A DNA stretch of 63,327 nt from an uncultured Bacillota bacterium. GTDB lineage: Bacteria > Bacillota > Dehalobacteriia > UBA4068 > UBA4997. The notes beneath the pieces are model-generated. The model ran no database searches and was not told the DNA's origin. It saw only the letters and a program-made list of their open reading frames with translations. Position numbers and translations under genes: made by a program. Positions 37,142 to 44,232 of the stretch are shown here, piece after piece. The first letter of the stretch is position 1. The number at the start of each line of letters is the position of its first letter. The stretch lies in NCBI GenBank assembly GCA_948907985.1, contig CAQWMM010000007.1, positions 1 through 63,327 of the forward strand, read 5' to 3'.

Positions 37142-38686
37142 TTATTCATATTGCAAAAGGCTGCGCCCGGTCATTTCCGCCGGCTGCGCCACGCCCAGCA
37201 GCGCTAACAGCGTCGGCGCCAAATCGCAAAGCGCGCCGCCCTCGGCCAAACCGGCAACCTGCCGCCCCGCGCCATCCCGGCTGTCGTTAGCCACAAAAAT
37301 CAGCGGCACTGGCGAGGTGGTATGCGCGGTTACGGGGTTGCCGTTCTCGTCCAGCAGCCGCTCCACATTGCCATGGTCGGCGGTTACCAACAGGCAGCCG
37401 TCCTGCTCCCTGATCGCCGCCACAATTCGCCCCAAACAGCAATCGACGGTTTCCACCGCCCTAACCGCCGCCGGGATAATGCCGGTGTGGCCCACCATAT
37501 CCGGGTTAGCCAAATTCAAAATAATCAGTTCAAACCTGCCGCTGCCAATGGCCGCCACCACCTGGTCGCAGACCTCCGGCGCGCTCATCTCCGGCTGCAA
37601 ATCATAGGTGGCCACCTTGGGCGAGGGAATCAAAATCCGTTCCTCCGCCGGGTTCGGCTCCTCCACGCCGCCATTAAAAAAGAATGTTACATGGGCGTAC
37701 TTCTCCGTTTCGGCAATGCGCAGCTGGTGCAGCCCGGCCGCCGCCGCCACTTCGCCCAGCGTGTTTTGGGGCGGGCGGCGCAAAAAGGCCACCGGCAAGT
37801 TAAAGGTCGCGTCATATTCCGTCATGCAGCAATAATGCAGTTTGGGGAATTTTGGGCGGGCAAACCCGGCAAAATCCGGCTCCGTCAAAGAGCGGGTAAT
37901 CTCTCTGGCCCGGTCGGCGCGGAAGTTATAGAAAATCACCGCGTCCCCGTTGCCCAGCGTGCAATCATATCCCGCCGGCAGCACCGGCTCCACAAATTCG
38001 TCCGTAACCTCCGCCGCGTAGCTGTTTTGCACAGCCTGAAGCAAATCTTCGGCCCTGGGGGCATCGCCCAGCACCAGCGCCCGCCAGGCGCGTTCCACCC
38101 GCTCCCAGCGTTTATCCCGATCCATCGCCCAAAAGCGGCCGCAAACCAAACCAATCCGGCCATAGCCGCTGCCGGTTAAATGTTCATGCAAGCGCTGTAA
38201 ATAGCCCAAACCGCTGGTAGGTGGCACGTCGCGGCCATCCAAAAAGCAATGCACAAAAACCTCCGGCACGCCCTCCGTCTGCGCCAGTTTTAACAGCGCC
38301 AGCAAATGCTCAAAATGGCTGTGCACGCCGCCGTCCGAGAGCAGCCCCATTAAATGCAGGCGGCCGCTGCCGCTTTTTGCCGCCCGGCAAGCCGCCAGCA
38401 AAGCCGGATTTTGATAAAAATCCCCCTCGGCCACCGCCTTGTCGATTGCCGTCAAATCCTGATAGACCACGCGCCCCGCGCCAATATTCAAATGGCCGAC
38501 CTCCGAATTGCCCATCAGCCCCGCCGGCAGGCCGACAGCCAGACCGCTGGCCGCCAACGTGGCGTGGGGGCAATCCCTCATAAGCGCGTCAAAGTTGGGC
38601 AGCTGCGCCATAGAGAGCGCGTCCCCCGGCAGGCCGGTTTTCATACCCCAGCCGTCCAAAATACAAAGCATTACGGGTTTCTTCAT
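37142..38686 (-). CDS. gpmI: 2,3-bisphosphoglycerate-independent phosphoglycerate mutase
   Basis: A 514-residue two-manganese enzyme of the alkaline phosphatase superfamily that interconverts 3- and 2-phosphoglycerate. Visible: CILDGWG at the N-terminus (metal ligand Asp), GNSEVGHLNIGAGRVVYQDL with the phospho-acceptor Ser (near residue 62), HCFLDGRDVPPTSG, and the C-terminal TADHGNVE metal site. Family length is about 510. It lies between tpiA (23-bp gap) and eno in the glycolytic operon. Confidence 0.97.
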   Translation of the reverse strand: MKKPVMLCILDGWGMKTGLPGDALSMAQLPNFDALMRDCPHATLAASGLAVGLPAGLMGNSEVGHLNIGAGRVVYQDLTAIDKAVAEGDFYQNPALLAACRAAKSGSGRLHLMGLLSDGGVHSHFEHLLALLKLAQTEGVPEVFVHCFLDGRDVPPTSGLGYLQRLHEHLTGSGYGRIGLVCGRFWAMDRDKRWERVERAWRALVLGDAPRAEDLLQAVQNSYAAEVTDEFVEPVLPAGYDCTLGNGDAVIFYNFRADRAREITRSLTEPDFAGFARPKFPKLHYCCMTEYDATFNLPVAFLRRPPQNTLGEVAAAAGLHQLRIAETEKYAHVTFFFNGGVEEPNPAEERILIPSPKVATYDLQPEMSAPEVCDQVVAAIGSGRFELIILNLANPDMVGHTGIIPAAVRAVETVDCCLGRIVAAIREQDGCLLVTADHGNVERLLDENGNPVTAHTTSPVPLIFVANDSRDGAGRQVAGLAEGGALCDLAPTLLALLGVAQPAEMTGRSLLQYE

Positions 38687-38709
38687 ATTATAGCCTACCC
38701 CTTTTTATC

Positions 38710-39492
38710 TCACTTTTTAGTTTTCAACTGCACGGCGGCCATAACAATTTTGTCGAAACCCACCGGGTCCAAAGACGAGCCGCCCACCAAAGCGCCATCC
38801 ACGTCGTCGCAGATCAGCAGTCCGCCAATATTTTCCGGGGTTACGCCGCCGCCGTATAAAATCCGAATATCATCCGCCAGATCACCGGCGCGCTCGCGCA
38901 AAATCTGCCGGATATAGCCGCAGGCCTCCTGCGCGTCTTCGGTGGTGGCGGCGCTTTTAGTACCAATCGCCCAAACCGGCTCATAGGCCAAAACAATTTC
39001 CTGCTGATTATCCCAAAACGTCAGGCTCTCATAAAGCTGCGCCTCCAACCATTGCTTCAGCAAACCGCCGCGCCGCACGCTGATACTCTCGCCCACGCAA
39101 ATAATCGGCACCATACCGGCCTTGGCTGCCGCGCCGCACTTGCGGGAAACCGTTTCGCTGGATTCCTGCATCAACACCCGCCGCTCCGAATGGCCGCAGA
39201 TTACATATTTTGTCTGAAATTCCAGCAGCATTTCCGCCGAAATCTCACCGGTAAAAGCGCCGCGCTCCTGCCAAAAGATATTTTGCGCGCCCAGCTCTAC
39301 AACCGAGTTCTTTTTTTTCAGCCCCCGATGCAGCGGATAAAGCGCGGTGAAAGGCGCGCAAACCGCCACCTCCACCAGGCCGTCCGCCGCCGCCTTTTCC
39401 GCCTCCAGAGGATAAAAGGCCTCCAGCCAGGCCTCGGCCTCCGCCGCTGTTTTATTCATTTTCCAATTTGCCGCCAGCAAGGTTTTTCTCAT
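38710..39492 (-). CDS. tpiA: triosephosphate isomerase
   Basis: A 260-residue TIM-barrel enzyme interconverting dihydroxyacetone phosphate and glyceraldehyde 3-phosphate. Motifs: LLAANWKMN (Lys and Asn of the active site), ICGHSERR (catalytic His), AYEPVWAIGT (catalytic Glu and flexible loop) and ILYGGGV. ATG at 39492 is preferred because AGGTGGG lies upstream; a GTG four codons earlier overlaps that site. It lies 35 bp after pgk. Confidence 0.97.
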   Translation of the reverse strand: MRKTLLAANWKMNKTAAEAEAWLEAFYPLEAEKAAADGLVEVAVCAPFTALYPLHRGLKKKNSVVELGAQNIFWQERGAFTGEISAEMLLEFQTKYVICGHSERRVLMQESSETVSRKCGAAAKAGMVPIICVGESISVRRGGLLKQWLEAQLYESLTFWDNQQEIVLAYEPVWAIGTKSAATTEDAQEACGYIRQILRERAGDLADDIRILYGGGVTPENIGGLLICDDVDGALVGGSSLDPVGFDKIVMAAVQLKTKK

Positions 39493-39527
39493 AGTTGTTC
39501 CCACCTGTTAAAAAAATATTGTTGCAT

Positions 39528-40727
39528 TTAGTCTTCCGCGTCAAGCAATACGTCGACGCCGGGCAACCGGCGCCCCTCCAGATATTCCAATGTGGAACCG
39601 CCGCCGGTGGAAACATGCGTAATCATATAGTTTACGCCCACCTGGTCAAGCGCCGCCAAAGAGTCGCCGCCGCCCACAATAGTCGCCCCCTGGGACTTGG
39701 CGCAGGCCAAAGCCACGGCCTCGGTGCCCCTGGCAAAGTTCGGCATTTCAAACACGCCCATCGGGCCGTTCCAAATCACCGCCCCGGCGCTGCGGATAAT
39801 GGCGGAATAGGTCTGGATCGTCTTTTCGCCCATATCCAGCGCCATCCAGCCCTCCGGCACCTCGTCAATACCAACATTCTTTTTTTGCGCCTCATTGTCA
39901 AATTTATCGGCCACCACCAGATCCTCCGGCAGTACGATCTTCTTGCCAATATCAATCGCCAGAAGCTCATGCACCAGTTCCACATCGTCCGCCGAAAGCT
40001 TGGACGCGCCCATATTATGCCCCAAAGCGTGCAGGAAAGTATTCGCCATCGCGCCGCCAATCAGCAGTCTGTCCACTTTGGGCAGCAGGTTCTTAATCAC
40101 GCCGATCTTATCGCTGATTTTTGCACCGCCCATCACTGCCACGCAGGGCCGATAACCCGCACCCAAAATCTTGCTGATCATCACCAGGTCTTTTTCCAGC
40201 AACAGGCCGGAAACCGCAGGCAGATATTCGGTAATCGCGGCAATCGAAGCGTGCGCCCGGTGCACGGTGCCAAAAGCGTCATTCACATAAATTTCGCCCA
40301 GCTTAGCCAGCTTGCCTGCAAATTCCTTATCGTTGGCCTCTTCCTCGGCATAAAAACGCAGATTTTCCAACAGCAACACCTGGCCGGGCTGCAAAGCCGC
40401 CGCCATCTCCTCCGCCTTAGGGCCGATGCAATCGTCGCAGAAAGCAACGTCGGTATCCAAAAGGCGCGCCAAATAAGGCGTCAGGTTAGCCAAAGAATAT
40501 TTCAAATTGCGCTGCCCCTTAGGCCGCCCCAGGTGGCTCATCAAAACCACGCGCGCGCCGCGTTTCAACAAATAATGCAGCGTGGGCAGAGTGCCGTTGA
40601 TCCTCGTCAAATCAGTTGGCTCCCCGTTTTCATCCCGCGGGACGTTATAATCGACACGCATTAAAATGCGCTTGCCGTTCACATCAATATCCCGAATTGT
40701 TTTCTTATTATAAGTTGCAATAGCCAT
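39528..40727 (-). CDS. pgk: phosphoglycerate kinase
   Basis: A 399-residue two-domain glycolytic enzyme making ATP from 1,3-bisphosphoglycerate. Motifs: RVDYNVPRDENG (near residue 26), MSHLGRPKG, LLENLRFYAEEE, the nucleotide-binding VIWNGPMGVFE and the late THVSTGGGSTLEYLEG. ATG at 40727 follows AAAGGAGGAAAGCT; the longer frame upstream has no family match. It lies 80 bp after gapA in the operon. Confidence 0.98.
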   Translation of the reverse strand: MAIATYNKKTIRDIDVNGKRILMRVDYNVPRDENGEPTDLTRINGTLPTLHYLLKRGARVVLMSHLGRPKGQRNLKYSLANLTPYLARLLDTDVAFCDDCIGPKAEEMAAALQPGQVLLLENLRFYAEEEANDKEFAGKLAKLGEIYVNDAFGTVHRAHASIAAITEYLPAVSGLLLEKDLVMISKILGAGYRPCVAVMGGAKISDKIGVIKNLLPKVDRLLIGGAMANTFLHALGHNMGASKLSADDVELVHELLAIDIGKKIVLPEDLVVADKFDNEAQKKNVGIDEVPEGWMALDMGEKTIQTYSAIIRSAGAVIWNGPMGVFEMPNFARGTEAVALACAKSQGATIVGGGDSLAALDQVGVNYMITHVSTGGGSTLEYLEGRRLPGVDVLLDAED

Positions 40728-40807
40728 AGCTTTCCTCCTTTTTCCGTCCAAATGCACCAAAAGTACCGGCTATATAAATAACCGATACTTTTGACCCCAA
40801 AATTATT

Positions 40808-41818
40808 TTATTCGGCAAAGCCCTTGCCGGCAATATATTTCACCAAATCTACAACCCGGTTGCTATAACCCCACTCGTTGTCATACCAGGCGATAACCTT
40901 AACCAAATCGTCCTCAATAACCATAGTAGAAAGAGCGTCCACAGTGGAAGAATTTTTGCAGCCGTTAAAATCAATCGAAACCAGCGGCTCCTCGGTGTAG
41001 CCCAAAATTCCCTGCAAAGAGCCGGCCGCCGCCGCTTTCAAAGCAGCGTTAAGCTCTTCCACCGTTGCTTTTTGTTTCAGCTCCGCCACAAAATCCACCA
41101 ACGAAACATTAGGGGTAGGCACCCGCACCGCAAAACCGTTCAGCTTGCCTTTAAGCTGCGGCAAAACCAAAGCCACCGCCTTAGCCGCGCCGGTTGTGGT
41201 CGGAATCATCGAGCAGGCGGCAGCCCGCGCCCGCCGAAAATCCTTATGGTCGCGATCCAAAATACGCTGATCATTAGTATAAGAATGAATCGTGGTCATC
41301 AAACCGCGTTTAATGCCAAATTCCTGATCCAGCACCTTAGCCACCGGCGCCAGACAGTTGGTAGTACAAGAAGCGTTAGAAATAATATGATGCGCCGCCG
41401 GATCATAAGCTTCCTCGTTAACGCCCATCACAATGGTAATATCCTCGTTTTTGCCCGGGGCCGTCAAAACCACTTTTTTTGCGCCGGCCTGCAAATGCGC
41501 ACAGGCTTTTTTAGCATCGTTAAAAACGCCGGTAGCCTCCACGACAACCTCCACGCCGAGCTTGCCCCAGGGCAACGCCGCCGGGTCTTTCTCATTACAA
41601 ATCAAAATCGGCTGGCCGTCAACCAGCATATGGTCCCCCTCTGCCCCGACTTCCTTATCCCAGGTGCCATGAGTAGAATCATACTTTAAAAGATGAGAAT
41701 TGATTTTGGCGTCGGCCATATCGTTAATCGCCACGATCTCCACGCCGGGCTGCCCCCACGCAGCACGAAATACCAATCTGCCAATCCTGCCAAAACCATT
41801 AATTGCAACTTTTACCAC
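40808..41818 (-). CDS. gap: glyceraldehyde-3-phosphate dehydrogenase, type I
   Basis: A 336-residue NAD-dependent enzyme. It has GFGRIGR (Rossmann loop, near residue 8), an Asp in AINDM that favours NAD, SNASCTTN with the catalytic Cys (near residue 152) and WYDNEWGYSNR at the C-terminus. The start is GTG at 41818, after AAAGGGG. First gene of the operon that continues through pgk, tpiA, gpmI and eno. The regulator gene cggR, common at this place in bacilli, is absent; instead there is a 140-nt leader with a hairpin at 41867-41889. Confidence 0.97.
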   Translation of the reverse strand: MVKVAINGFGRIGRLVFRAAWGQPGVEIVAINDMADAKINSHLLKYDSTHGTWDKEVGAEGDHMLVDGQPILICNEKDPAALPWGKLGVEVVVEATGVFNDAKKACAHLQAGAKKVVLTAPGKNEDITIVMGVNEEAYDPAAHHIISNASCTTNCLAPVAKVLDQEFGIKRGLMTTIHSYTNDQRILDRDHKDFRRARAAACSMIPTTTGAAKAVALVLPQLKGKLNGFAVRVPTPNVSLVDFVAELKQKATVEELNAALKAAAAGSLQGILGYTEEPLVSIDFNGCKNSSTVDALSTMVIEDDLVKVIAWYDNEWGYSNRVVDLVKYIAGKGFAE

Positions 41819-41866
41819 AAAAAGCGCCCCTTTCCATTGTTGGATTTCATTAATTTATTGTACACC

Positions 41867-41889
41867 GGCGGCTTTTGAGATGAACCGCC
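41867..41889 (-). promoter_or_regulatory. hairpin in the gapA leader
   Basis: GGCGG and CCGCC arms with a 13-nt loop, about 50 nt before the gapA start. A T-rich stretch follows earlier A-rich DNA, but no terminator tail is present. It may stabilise the mRNA or slow it. Confidence 0.35.
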
Positions 41890-41965
41890 CCTAAAAAAGG
41901 CAAAAATATATAGTGCTGCAAATCAAAATCTGCGTTTTGTATTTTATATCCATTATCCTATAACT

Positions 41966-41994
41966 ATTTTACCACATATTAAAGTCTGTTGCAA
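41966..41994 (-). promoter_or_regulatory. promoter of the glycolytic operon
   Basis: Minus strand TTGCAA (41989-41994), 17 bp, TAAAAT (41966-41971). Transcription would start about 140 nt before gapA. Confidence 0.7.
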
Positions 41995-42021
41995 GAAATT
42001 TACAATTTTTTTCCGTAATTT

Positions 42022-43026
42022 TTATTCCCAAATTCGCTCCGAGTTATCCAAAGCAATTTTAATTGTCGTTCCTGCGTCCGGTTTAGATTCCGCCCAAATG
42101 CGGTGCCCCAGATTGGCGCAAACCCGCTGGCAGAGGTATAACCCCAGCCCGCTGGCCTTTTGTTGATCCGGCAAGGACACACTGTTGACGGCCCGTCCGT
42201 TTTGGCCGGTATAGCCTTTATCAAAAATGCGCGCCAAATCCTCCGGCGCAATGCCAATGCCGGTATCCGCCACGCACAGAGTAAGCGGCGGCTGCAACGT
42301 AATGCTGATGCAGTTGTCGCGCCCGCCGTCCGGCGTATATTTAAGCGCGTTGGCCAAAACCTGCTCCAACACAAAAAGCAGCCAGCGCGCGTCCGACAAC
42401 ACCTGCACGCCGAAAGGCTGATAATTCAGCCGTAAACGCCGCCGGATGAACTGAGGCGCGAAATGACGCGCCGCCTGCTGCACAACCTCATCCAAATCAA
42501 TCTGCCGGATCACATAATCGCTGCCCCTGGCCTCCAAATGCAAATAGGTCAGCAGCATTTCCACATAGCTTTCAATTTCCTGCACCTGCTCCAGCGGCTC
42601 GCCTTGCAGCTGCAAACGCAGCGCGGCCAGCGGCGTTTTAATCTGGTGCCCCCACACTGTAAAATAATCCGTCATCTGCCGGCCAAAATTCCGCGCCTCT
42701 TCCAGCTGCTGCTGTTTATATTCGCATACTTCCAAAAAAATATTCTGCCAGTCCTCCTCCAACAAATCCCGGGCCGGCGGCAGCTGATGATAATTAACCT
42801 GCAAAACCGCGCCCAAGCCCTGCAAATCATAGTGGCGGCGCCGCCAGCGCCAAAAATCCCAGGCCAGAAACAACAGGCTGATAACCACGCATATCAGCAG
42901 CGCATAGGCCAACACGGACACCGGCAAAGCATACAGCCAAAAAACGCTGAACAGCAGCAGCGCCCACAGCGGCGGCAAAACCAGCAAAAACAGGCGGCTT
43001 TTCAAATATTCTCCCAAAATCCGCAT
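42022..43026 (-). CDS. BceS-like sensor histidine kinase
   Basis: A 334-residue membrane kinase with two closely spaced N-terminal helices (about residues 10-60) and almost no extracellular loop, as in intramembrane-sensing BceS kinases. The phospho-accepting His is in WGHQIKTPLAALRLQL (near residue 130); the ATPase domain has N-box VLANALKYT and G-boxes ADTGIGI and GLGLYLC. Such kinases usually sense peptide antibiotics through an ABC transporter (BceAB) encoded next door, but no transporter gene is in the window. ATG at 43026 follows GGGAGG by 11 nt; a TTG four codons earlier sits on the site. The response-regulator gene ends 33 bp upstream. Confidence 0.88.
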   Translation of the reverse strand: MRILGEYLKSRLFLLVLPPLWALLLFSVFWLYALPVSVLAYALLICVVISLLFLAWDFWRWRRRHYDLQGLGAVLQVNYHQLPPARDLLEEDWQNIFLEVCEYKQQQLEEARNFGRQMTDYFTVWGHQIKTPLAALRLQLQGEPLEQVQEIESYVEMLLTYLHLEARGSDYVIRQIDLDEVVQQAARHFAPQFIRRRLRLNYQPFGVQVLSDARWLLFVLEQVLANALKYTPDGGRDNCISITLQPPLTLCVADTGIGIAPEDLARIFDKGYTGQNGRAVNSVSLPDQQKASGLGLYLCQRVCANLGHRIWAESKPDAGTTIKIALDNSERIWE

Positions 43027-43059
43027 ATATCGGCCCAACCTCCCGCTCTAGCAGCAACA

Positions 43060-43731
43060 TCACAAAATAACATAGCCCAACCCTTTTTTGGTGCTGATAA
43101 AATTCTTAAGCCCAACGCCCTCCAGCTTTTTGCGCAGGCGCGCCACATTCACCGTCAAAGTGTTCTCGTCAATAAAACTATTGGTTTCCCAAAGGCGCTG
43201 CATTAAAGTATCGCGGCTGACAATGCTGCCCTGATTTTCCAACAGAACCTGCAAAATCCGCAGGTCGTTTTTACTCAAGTCCAGCCGCTGCTCCTGATAA
43301 CTCAGGCAGGCCCTGGCCACGTCCAGCACCGCCCCGTTATGTTGCAGACAAACGGTCTGTCCGGCGAAATTATAAGCGCGGCGCAGGGCAGCCTGAACCT
43401 TAGCCGTCAACACCGTCAAATCAAACGGCTTGGCAATAAAATCGTCCGCCCCCTGATTAATCGCCATAACGATATTCAAATTATCCGCCGCCGAAGAGAT
43501 AAAAATAATCGGCACCTGGGAAACCCGCCGAATTTGCTCGCACCAATGATAACCGTTAAAAAAGGGCAAAGCAATATCCAGCAGCACCAACTGGGGCTGA
43601 TAAGCCAAAAACTCGCCCAGAATATCCCGAAAATTCTCCGCCGCCCGGATTTCCAGCCCCCAGGCTGTGATGTGCCGGCAAACAGCCTGCGCAATCGCCC
43701 GGTCGTCCTCCACCAACAAAATTTTATACAC
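43060..43731 (-). CDS. BceR-like response regulator (OmpR/PhoB family)
   Basis: A 223-residue regulator: a receiver domain (about residues 1-115, with LLVEDD and the phosphorylated Asp in LVLLDIALP, Lys in IAKPFDL) and a C-terminal winged-helix DNA-binding domain (about 135-220). GTG at 43731 was chosen because GGAGGTG lies 6-7 nt upstream; the frame extends further but without a family match. It forms a pair with the kinase gene downstream. Its promoter (43755-43783) faces away from locus B, and the AGACAAAAGTCT palindrome between them could be its binding site. Confidence 0.9.
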   Translation of the reverse strand: MYKILLVEDDRAIAQAVCRHITAWGLEIRAAENFRDILGEFLAYQPQLVLLDIALPFFNGYHWCEQIRRVSQVPIIFISSAADNLNIVMAINQGADDFIAKPFDLTVLTAKVQAALRRAYNFAGQTVCLQHNGAVLDVARACLSYQEQRLDLSKNDLRILQVLLENQGSIVSRDTLMQRLWETNSFIDENTLTVNVARLRKKLEGVGLKNFISTKKGLGYVIL

Positions 43732-43754
43732 AACCCCACACCTCCATTTATTAT

Positions 43755-43783
43755 ATTGTAACAATTTTTAAAATAAAAAGCAA
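43755..43783 (-). promoter_or_regulatory. promoter of the two-component operon
   Basis: Minus strand TTGCTT (43778-43783), 17 bp, TACAAT (43755-43760), 25 bp before the GTG start. Confidence 0.65.
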
Positions 43784-43811
43784 GCCCGCATATTTTTGCA
43801 GGTTCGCTTTT

Positions 43812-43839
43812 TAGACAAAAGTCTGGTTTTTCAGACAAA
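43812..43839. promoter_or_regulatory. possible operator between divergent promoters
   Basis: AGACAAAAGTCT is a perfect 4+4 palindrome; CAGACAAAG follows 11 bp later, so AGACAAA occurs twice. It lies just upstream of the -35 of the two-component operon and of the locus B toxin promoter. BceR-type operators are often spaced repeats; the assignment is inference. Confidence 0.35.
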
Positions 43840-43858
43840 GCTATGCTATAATAAAATT

Positions 43859-43882
43859 GTTGTCTGCCCTATACCTGGCAAC
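43859..43882. repeat. locus B direct repeat, copy 1 (in toxin leader)
   Basis: GTTGTC, then CTATA, then GGCAAC. A matching GTTGTC..TTATA..GCAAC lies at 44102-44123 in the same DNA orientation. Because the toxin and antitoxin RNAs are read from opposite strands, the two repeats give complementary RNA, as DRa/DRb do in the par locus of plasmid pAD1. Confidence 0.7.
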
Positions 43883-43900
43883 AGGAAGGAGGGAATTTGT

Positions 43901-44017
43901 ATGACAACCATATTGTATCACATTATCACTGTTATGGGCGACGCTTTGGGTATCGCAATAGGCACAACCTTTGCCCATTTCTTCGTCAAATGGCTGGACA
44001 GTGATAAAAAGAACTAA
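43901..44017 (+). CDS. locus B: Fst/Ldr-like type I toxin peptide, 38 residues
   Basis: Small peptide beginning MTTILYHIITVMGDALGIAI, with one membrane helix (residues 3-29) and a charged tail FVKWLDSDKKN. The tail pattern (a W-L-D followed by charged residues) is that of Fst-family toxins, which damage the membrane when over-produced. AAGGAGGG lies 8 nt before ATG. A TATAAT at 43847-43852 with a weak -35 drives it, and a bidirectional terminator follows at 44055. The convergent RNA and direct repeats complete a par-type module. A chromosomal copy next to a two-component operon is shown; action against the host is inferred from the family. Confidence 0.75.
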   Translation: MTTILYHIITVMGDALGIAIGTTFAHFFVKWLDSDKKN

Positions 44018-44054
44018 GCAGCCTCAACAGCCAATCGTTGATAGTGATGGCAAC

Positions 44055-44100
44055 ATAAAAAATACCCCAAACGGAACGCCATCCGCAAGGGGTATTTTTC
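44055..44100. terminator. locus B bidirectional terminator
   Basis: AAAAAATACCCC and GGGGTATTTTT form an 11-bp stem with T runs on both strands. It ends both the toxin mRNA and the antitoxin RNA. Confidence 0.85.
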
Positions 44101-44140
44101 TGTTGTCATACTTTATATGCAACCTTATTGTACCATTATC
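44055..44140 (-). ncRNA. locus B: antitoxin RNA (RNA II-like)
   Basis: Promoter TTGACA (44170-44175), 17 bp, TAAACT (44147-44152) on the minus strand; the predicted RNA of about 85 nt ends at the bidirectional terminator. It contains the complement of the direct repeat found in the toxin leader, so it can pair with the toxin mRNA at the 5' leader and at the terminator, as RNA II of par does with RNA I. Confidence 0.7.
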
Positions 44141-44146
44141 ATCATT

Positions 44147-44175
44147 AGTTTATCACACATAATGACATTTGTCAA
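44147..44175 (-). promoter_or_regulatory. locus B antitoxin promoter
   Basis: TTGACA, 17 bp, TAAACT on the minus strand. It is stronger than the toxin promoter, as expected for an antitoxin RNA. Confidence 0.7.
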
Positions 44176-44232
44176 CCCCGCAGACCCGCACATTTTGTGC
44201 AGGCCTGCAAAATTTTTATATCAAATTATTAA

